Shown here: piece after piece, positions 58,170 to 64,000 of the stretch
How positions within the stretch are numbered: position 1 is the first letter of the stretch
How the letters are laid out: each line of letters begins with the position of its first letter
NCBI RefSeq assembly: GCF_008728515.1
Contig: NC_044995.1
Location: 11,605,104-11,669,103 of the forward strand
Reading direction: 5' to 3'
Source of the DNA: Papio anubis
Lineage: Eukaryota > Chordata > Mammalia > Primates > Cercopithecidae
Length of the DNA stretch: 64,000 nucleotides
The notes under the pieces: generated by a model
Seen by the model: only the letters and a program-made list of their open reading frames with translations
Databases searched by the model: none
Told to the model about the DNA's origin: nothing
Position numbers and translations under genes: made by a program

Positions 58170-58618
58170 TGTAGCAGGACCAGCCGTAGATAAAACTCCT
58201 CAGACACCGGCTTAAAGAAGGAAGAGGTTTTTTATTCGGCCGGGAGCGTCGGCAGACTCGTGTCGTAAGAGCTCTTAAGTGCCTGCCCAGTAGAGCATCC
58301 CTTCGGGGGACTCTGGCCAGCTTGAGCGATGCGGATCCTGAGAGAGCTCCCGGTAGGCAGTTGACCCGGTGGAACGCCTCGTCAGAGCAGTGCACAGAAG
58401 GCCCCGTGGAGGATCAACACATGTATACTGAAAAGCTAGACGAATGACTAAAACTTAATTGGCCCCCTACCCACTGTATTCCGCATCATAATCCGGTCAA
58501 GAAACAACCCAAAACACTCACTTCCTATCAAAAGCCCCACCTGGTCCTATCAGGCCACGTCGAATTTTCAATTCCCAATTCTTACCTCGACTTCTCCAAG
58601 ACCAAATGAACTCTCACA
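58170..58618 (-). mobile_element. Solo LTR of an ERV1 (gammaretrovirus-like) element
   Basis: On the minus strand it begins TGTGAGAG (58618) and ends CCTGCTACA (58170), about 449 bases. Towards its end are AATAAA in 'ccgaataaaaaacctc' and an R-U5-like stretch 'ggtgtctgaggagtttt'. No internal viral sequence or coding region is present. Flanking four-base duplications do not match (catg, aaaa), perhaps through recombination or decay. Comparatively CpG-rich. Confidence 0.65.
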
Positions 58619-58790
58619 AAAATTGTGATTGTGAAAGCTTAATTTTCCAATCTGCCCAATCTGTTTCCAATGGAAATTTTTTTAAGTTCCTACAAGTGAA
58701 AATTTTTTATCTTAACTTTGAAATAGAAAGCATGGAAAACATTATCCAAAGGTCAGAGGATGAAAATACATTAAAACAACAAAAAATTGC

Positions 58791-59060
58791 CTGGGCACGG
58801 TGGCTCATGCCTGTAATCCCAGCACTTTGGGAGGACAGGAGTTCAAGACCAGCCTGGCTGACATTGGGAAACCCTGTCTCTACTAAAAATACAAAAATTA
58901 GCTGGTCATGTTGGCACGTGCCAGTAATCCCAGCTACTTGGGAGGCTGAGGCAGGAGAATCGCTTGAACCTGGGAGACGGAGGCTACAGTGAACCAAGAT
59001 CATGCCACTGCACTCCAGCCCAGGCAACAGAGCAAGACTCCGTTTCAAACAAAAAAGAAA
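58791..59060 (+). mobile_element. Alu with internal deletion
   Basis: Lacks about 30 bases after 'ctttgggagg'. Confidence 0.88.
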
Positions 59061-59403
59061 GGAAAAGAAAAAAGAAATAGGGCCAACGGAGGTGGAATAA
59101 TGTCTTAAAGCGCTCTCCACCCGGCAGAAACTATTCAGGCTCCAATCTCCAACCGGCAAAATCTCTTCAGTGGTACTAATACTCTCAAAATGAGATCAAC
59201 ATGCCAATCCAGCCCCACCCTAGTCTGGGTGTTGAACTTAAACACAGGCTACCTGCCCTTGCCTGCAGACATGGAGATGTTCCAAAATTGAGTGTCCAGC
59301 TGAATTCTGAGAGATTAAACCAGACTTCATGGGACAGGATGCACCAGACTAGACCTCCTCCCAGGAGAAGAGGTATCCAAAGATCGTATTAGCAAATGAC
59401 CCT
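59061..59403. other. Unique sequence upstream of ZIM3, possible first-exon region
   Basis: Between two Alus, about 1 kb beyond the UTR exon. The human gene length as I recall it would end near here, but I see no clear donor or promoter motif. Confidence 0.3.
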
Positions 59404-59404
59404 T

Positions 59405-59900
59405 GGCAGTGTGCGGTGGCTCAAGCCTGTAGTCCCAGCACTTTGGGAGGCTGAGGCAGGCAGATCACCTGGGGTCAGGAGTTTGAGACTAGCCTGGCCA
59501 ACAGGGTGAAATCCTGTCTCTACTAAAAATACAAAATTTAGCCAGGCGTGGTGGTGCACACCCATAGTCCCAGCTACTCAGCTACTCAAGAGGCTGAGGC
59601 CAGAGAATCGCTTGAACCCAAAATGTGGAGGTTGCAGTAAGCCGAGATCATGCCACTGCACTCCAGCCTGGGTGACAGAGGGAGACTCCGTCTCAAAAAA
59701 AGAAAAAAACGAAAAGAAAAAAGAAAAATAAAATGACCCAGCCAGCCTGGTGCTTCACACCTGAATCCCAGCGACCGTGGTGGACTTCTGTAGTCCCAGA
59801 TACTTGGGAGGCTGAGGTGGGAGGATCAATTGAGCCCAAGAGGTCAAGGATGCAGTGAGCAAGGATCTTACCTCTGCATTCCAGCCTGAGGGACAGAGCA
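59405..59900 (+). mobile_element. Alu and older Alu remnant
   Basis: First 59405-59735 with 'aaatgaccc' on both sides; second 59738-59900. Confidence 0.88.
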
Positions 59901-59954
59901 AGCCTGAGGGTGAACTGAAAGGGGTGGAGTGATTTACATCTTTTTTTTTTTTTT

Positions 59955-60110
59955 CTGAGCCACTGTGCTGGCCTTTTTTTAAATTTTTTTTAGAGACAAG
60001 GTCTCACTATGTTGCCAGGCTGGTCTCAAACTCCTGGCCCCAAGTAATCCTCCCATCTCAGCCTCCCAAAATGCTGGTATTACAGGCATGAGCCACTGCA
60101 GTTGGCTCAA
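59955..60110 (-). mobile_element. AluJ left monomer
   Basis: Preceded by a detached 'gagccactgtgctggcc'. Confidence 0.78.
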
Positions 60111-60111
60111 A

Positions 60112-60317
60112 GCAGATTTTCAATGTAGATGAAAAAGCCTTCTATTAGAAGGCGATTCCATCTAGGATTTTTATAGGTAGAGAGAAGTCAATGCCTGGCC
60201 TCAAAGCTTCCAAGGACAGGATGATTCTTTTACATGAAATTAATGCAGCTGGTGACTGAGTTTAACCCAATGCTCACTTACCATTTAAAAGATTTTAAAG
60301 CCTCTAAGAATTGCGCT
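60112..60317 (+). mobile_element. Tigger1 DNA transposon fragment (transposase, broken)
   Basis: Resembles the middle of the Tigger1 transposase gene ('ttttcaatgtagatgaaa', 'gaagtcaatgcctggc', 'aatgcagctggtgac'). The frame is broken. It continues after an Alu at 60626. Confidence 0.8.
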
Positions 60318-60318
60318 G

Positions 60319-60625
60319 GCCGAGTGTGGTGGCTCACACCTCTAATCCCAGCAATTTGGGAGGCCAAGGCTGGCAGATCACTTGAGGTCAGGAGTTCCAG
60401 GTCAGCCTGGCCAACATGGTGAAACCCCATCTCTACTAAAAATACCAAAAAAATTAGCTGAGCATGGTGGCCCATGCCTGTAGGCCCAGATACTCAGGAG
60501 ACTGAGGCAAGAGAATCACTTAACCCTGGGAGGTGGAGGCTGCAGTGAGCCAAGATCAAGATCACACCACTGCATTCCAGCCCGGGTGACAGAGTGAGAC
60601 TGTGTCTCAAAAAAACAAACAAAGA
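60319..60625 (+). mobile_element. Alu inside Tigger1
   Basis: Tigger1 sequence continues on both sides. Confidence 0.9.
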
Positions 60626-60830
60626 AAAGAATTATGTTAAATCTACTCTATCTGTGCTCTGTAAATGGAACAACAAAGCCTGGGTGATAGCACATTTGTT
60701 TACAGTATGATTTTGAATATTTTAAGTCCACTGTTGAGAACTACTTCTCAGACCAAAAAAAAAAAAAAAAAAGATTCCCTTCAAAGCATTACTGCTCTTC
60801 AGATCCCAGATGTTCAGCCTGCAAACACAA
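60626..60830 (+). mobile_element. Tigger1 fragment, continuation
   Basis: 'aaatggaacaacaaagcctg', 'actgttgagaactac' and 'attactgctc' follow in the expected order. An A-run (60754-60771) interrupts. The following 60830-60960 is AT-rich with AAAT repeats and weak similarity. Confidence 0.75.
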
Positions 60831-60962
60831 TAAGTAAGTAAATAAATAAATAATAAAAATATGTTACTGCTCATCAAACCTAAACACAACAATAGAAAAA
60901 TAAGAAAAAAGCGAAAGACCACACAAACACAAAACATCATTGCTCTTTGAAAATGTATCGGC

Positions 60963-61610
60963 CAGGTAATCCCAGCACTTTGGGAGGCCGAGGGAGGAGA
61001 ATCACGAGGTCAGTCTTTTTTAAATTAAAGACCTCGTTGAGGCAGGCGGATCACAAGGTCAGGAGATGGAGACCATCCTGCCTAACACGGTGAAACCCCC
61101 TCTCTACTAAAAATATAAAAATTAGCCAGGCGAGGCCGGGCGCGGTGGCTCAAGCCTGTAATCCCAGCACTTTGGGAGGCCGAGACGGGCGGATCACGAG
61201 GTCAGGAGATCGAGACCATCCTGGCTGACACGGTGAAACCCCGTCTCTACTAAAAAAATACAAAAAACTAGCCGGGCGAGGTGGCGGGCGCCTGTAGTCC
61301 CAGCTACTCGGGAGGCTGAGGCAGGAGAATGGCGTGAACCTGGGAGGCGGAGCTTGCAGTGAGCTGAGATCCGGCCACTGCACTCCAGCCTGGGTGACAG
61401 AGCGAGACTCCGTCTCAAAAAAAAAAAAAAAAAAATTAGCCAGGCGAGGTGGCAGGTGCCTGTAGTCCCAGCTACCCGGGAGGCTGAGGCAGGAGAATGG
61501 TGTGAACCCGGGAGGCGGAGCTTGCAGTGAGCCGAGATCGTGCCACTGCGCTCCAGCCTGGGCAACAGTGCGAGACTCTGTCTCAAAAAAAAAAAAAAAG
61601 AAAAAGAAAG
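60963..61610 (+). mobile_element. Rearranged Alu with a monkey-type AluY inside
   Basis: Inner 61135-61430 has the exact 18-base duplication 'aaaaattagccaggcgag'. The outer copy has a foreign AT-rich piece at 61016-61035. Confidence 0.92.
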
Positions 61611-61639
61611 ACCAGCTTCTGTGAAAATATTAAAATTTA

Positions 61640-61869
61640 AAAAAAAAAAACAAAAACACTTGAACAGATGAGGAATTGCTTCTATGGATAAGCAAATAAA
61701 GTGTTTTTTTAACGGTACTCAAATGTGTCAATTTTATTTTTTCTCTATGTGCATATTTGCTACTGAAAATTGCAAAAGCAGTACAACAGAGCTTCTTCAT
61801 TGCAATTCAAACTTTTAAAAACCAGAAAATCTATTATGCTCTAGCCAAACTACCCACGTTTTTTTCTTT
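61640..61869 (+). mobile_element. Short Tigger1 fragment and AT-rich flank
   Basis: 'cagatgaggaattgcttcta' followed by 'ggataagcaaa' fits the late part of the Tigger1 transposase gene. The rest to 61869 is unassigned. Confidence 0.55.
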
Positions 61870-62180
61870 TTCTTTTTTTTTCTTTTTTTTTTTTTGACAG
61901 AATCTCGCTCTGTCACCCAGGCTGGAGTGCAATGGCGTGATCTTGGCTCACTGCAAGCTCTGTTTCCCGGAGAATTCAAGCGATTCTCCTGCCTCAGCCT
62001 CCCAAGTAGCTGGGATTAATGACATGCGCCAACACGCCCGGCTAATCTTTTGTATTTTTAGTAGAGATGGGGTTTCACCATGTTGGCCAGGCTGGTCTCA
62101 AACTCCTGACCTCAGATGATCCAAGCGCCTCGGCCTCCCAAAGTGCTGAGATTACAGGTGTGAACCACAGCATTGGCCGC
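61870..62180 (-). mobile_element. Alu inside Tigger1
   Basis: Ends 'cacagcattggcc'. Confidence 0.9.
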
Positions 62181-62230
62181 CAATGTTTTCTTCACATTCT
62201 TTCCCGGTAAGTCACTTTCCTTCAAAGTCT

Positions 62231-62540
62231 TTTTTTTTTTTTTTTTTTTTGAGACAGGGTTTCTCTTTGTCACCCAGGCTGGAGTGCAGTGGTGCAATCA
62301 CGGCTCATTGCAGCCTCGACCTCCTGGATTCAAGCAATCCTCCCACCTCAGCTCCCAAGTAGCTGAGACCACAGGCATGTGCCACTTCACCTGGCAAATT
62401 TTTTTGAAAAATTTGTTTGTCGAGATGGAGTCTGGCCATGTTGCCCAGGCTGGTCTTGAACTCTTAGCCTCAAGCAATACTCCTGCCAGGGCCTCCCCAA
62501 ACTCTGGGATTACATGCCTGAGTCACCATGCCTGGCCTAC
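62231..62540 (-). mobile_element. AluJ inside Tigger1
   Basis: T-run 62230-62250. Confidence 0.88.
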
Positions 62541-62605
62541 TTCAAATTCAAAATTTTAACCCAACCTTCATCCCAGTGTCTTCACAAATGCTTAGCAAAG
62601 AAAAT

Positions 62606-62645
62606 TCCTAAGACAATTCAGGGGCCTGAATTGTCCTAAGACAAT
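62606..62645. repeat. Palindrome flanked by direct repeats
   Basis: Arms 'gacaattcagg' and 'cctgaattgtc' (62612-62635) with 2 bases between; 'tcctaagacaat' occurs at 62606 and 62634. Confidence 0.88.
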
Positions 62646-63000
62646 ATTGATGCAGGAAGTTAAAAAAGCAGTGGCAGGGTTTGAGAGGATTGGCTCCAAT
62701 TTTGAAAGAAGTTCTACGGTGGGTAAAATGCTATCAAACAACATCGCATGCTACAGAGAAATCTTTCGTGAAAGGAAGGGTCAGTTACTGTGGCAAATTT
62801 CATTGTTGTTTTAAGAAATGGTTACAACCACTTCAATATTTAGCAGCCACCACCCTTATCAGCCAGCAGCCAACCACATCGAGGCAACTCTTCACCAGCA
62901 AAAAGATTATGACTCCCTGAAAGCTAAGATAATTAGTATTTTTAGCAATAAAGTATTTTTATATATTTTCTTTTTAAAAAATAATTGAGCTACAAATAAG
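62640..63000 (+). pseudogene. Tigger1 transposase 3' end, broken
   Basis: Encodes GFERIGSNFERSSTVGKML and then a CYREIFRER stretch before frameshifts. Then come the serine/proline-rich end and 'agcaataaagtattttt', as in Tigger1. It is inactive. Confidence 0.8.
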
Positions 63001-63017
63001 GGCATCAAGCTTTTTTG

Positions 63018-63136
63018 TTTTCGTTTTATTTTAGAGACGGGGTTTCGCCATGTTGTCCAGGTTGAGCTCAAGCAATCCACCTGCCTCAGCCTCCCAAAGT
63101 GCTTGGAGTACAGGCATGAGCCACGGCACCCAGCCG
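63018..63136 (-). mobile_element. Alu left monomer
   Basis: Inside Tigger1 non-coding end. Confidence 0.8.
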
Positions 63137-63139
63137 GCA

Positions 63140-63235
63140 TGGGGTATTTTAAAATTAAGGTATGTACCTTGTTTCCTAGATATAAGCCATTTCACACTTT
63201 ATTAGACTACAGTGTAGTGTAAATGTAGCTTAGTT
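63140..63235 (+). mobile_element. Tigger1 3' non-coding fragment
   Basis: 'attaaggtatgtacc' and 'ttagactacagtgtagtgta' are in order between two Alu monomers. Confidence 0.7.
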
Positions 63236-63362
63236 TTTTAAGTAGAGACAGGATATCCCCATATTGCCCAGGTTGACCTCACAACTCCTAGGCTCAAGTG
63301 ATCCTCCCCCTTCTATGTCCTAAAGTACTGGGATTATAGGCATGAGCCACCACACCCGGCCA
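63236..63362 (-). mobile_element. Alu left monomer
   Basis: Inside Tigger1 non-coding end. Confidence 0.8.
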
Positions 63363-63480
63363 ATGTAACTTTATACTCATAAGGAAACAAAACAATTTGT
63401 GTGACTCGCTTTATAGCAATATTTGCTTTATTGTGGTGGTCTGGAACCCAATCCACAATGTCTTTGAGGTATGGCTGTAC
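63363..63480 (+). mobile_element. Tigger1 right terminus
   Basis: 'tgtgactcgctttatagc', 'ttgtggtggtctggaacc' and 'gaggtatggctg' form the terminal inverted-repeat end. An AluY-type element sits against it. Confidence 0.78.
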
Positions 63481-63785
63481 TTTTTTTTAATTTTTTTTTT
63501 TTTTTTTTTGAGACGGAGTCTCACTCTGTGGCCCAGGCTGGAGTGCAGTGGCGCGATCTCAGCTCACTGCAACCTCCACCTCCCGGGTTCCCGCCGTTCT
63601 CCTGCCTCAGCCTCCCGAGTAGCTGGGACTACAGGCACCCACCACCACACCCGGCTAATTTTTAAAATATTGTTAGTAGAGACGGGGTTTCACCATGTTA
63701 GCCAGGATGGTCTCAATCTCCTAACCTCATGATCCACCTGCCTCCCAAAGTACTGGGATTACAGGCGTGAGCCTCCGTGCCCGGC
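63481..63785 (-). mobile_element. AluY-like at the Tigger1 terminus
   Basis: Flanks 'gtatggctgtacttt' and 'gtatgactgtacttt'. Confidence 0.92.
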
Positions 63786-63904
63786 AAAGTATGACTGTAC
63801 TTTCTAAGTATTTCCTGAGTCAGCCTACTTTTTCTCCATGTTTATTGTCATTATTCTATCCATTTGTTGTTTGTTTTTTGTTTTGCTGTTGTTGTTGTCA
63901 TTGT

Positions 63905-64000
63905 TTGGAAACAGGAACTTGCTGTGTCACCCAGGCCAGAGTGCAGTAGCACGATCATAGCTCACTGCAGCCTCAATCTCCTGTGTTCAAACCATTCTCC
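63905..64000 (-). mobile_element. Alu, cut by window edge
   Basis: Starts after a TTG-rich run. Confidence 0.85.

Noticed and set aside
1..64000. tRNA or rRNA genes
   Set aside because: None seen; Alu A and B boxes imitate tRNA promoters.

Overview
The window is primate nuclear DNA. It is packed with Alu elements, with further L1, MIR, MER20, LTR and Tigger fossils, and its genes have GT-AG introns. Several of the youngest Alus have the look of Old World monkey AluY lineages: 5' ends reading 'ggctcaagcctg', 'gaggccgagacgggcgg' in the middle and 'gatccggccactg' near the 3' end. One lacks the 12 nt between 'gagacc' and 'acggtg', like AluYRd. I therefore read the source as a macaque, baboon or relative rather than human; this is inference from memory of those subfamilies. 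The gene content matches the distal part of the PEG3 imprinted domain (human 19q13.4). Layout: 1-25.9 kb holds no gene I can support. It has Alus, old repeats, GC-rich islands, three RFX X-box-like palindromes and two CTCF-like sites. 26.0-27.4 kb holds a decayed C2H2 zinc-finger pseudogene on the minus strand, split by an AluY. 28.8-31.9 kb is the oddest stretch. Two CpG-dense, promoter-like islands lie at 30.7-31.2 and 31.5-31.9 kb, and 223 bp from the first is copied without a mismatch into the middle of an Alu about 2 kb upstream. 33.6-35.9 kb carries candidate non-coding leader exons for USP29. 36.98-42.35 kb is a reverse-oriented L1 with its 5' end intact, its ORF2 cut off and three Alus inside. 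USP29 follows on the plus strand as one coding exon (42800-45535, 911 residues, catalytic Cys294 and His839 in place).
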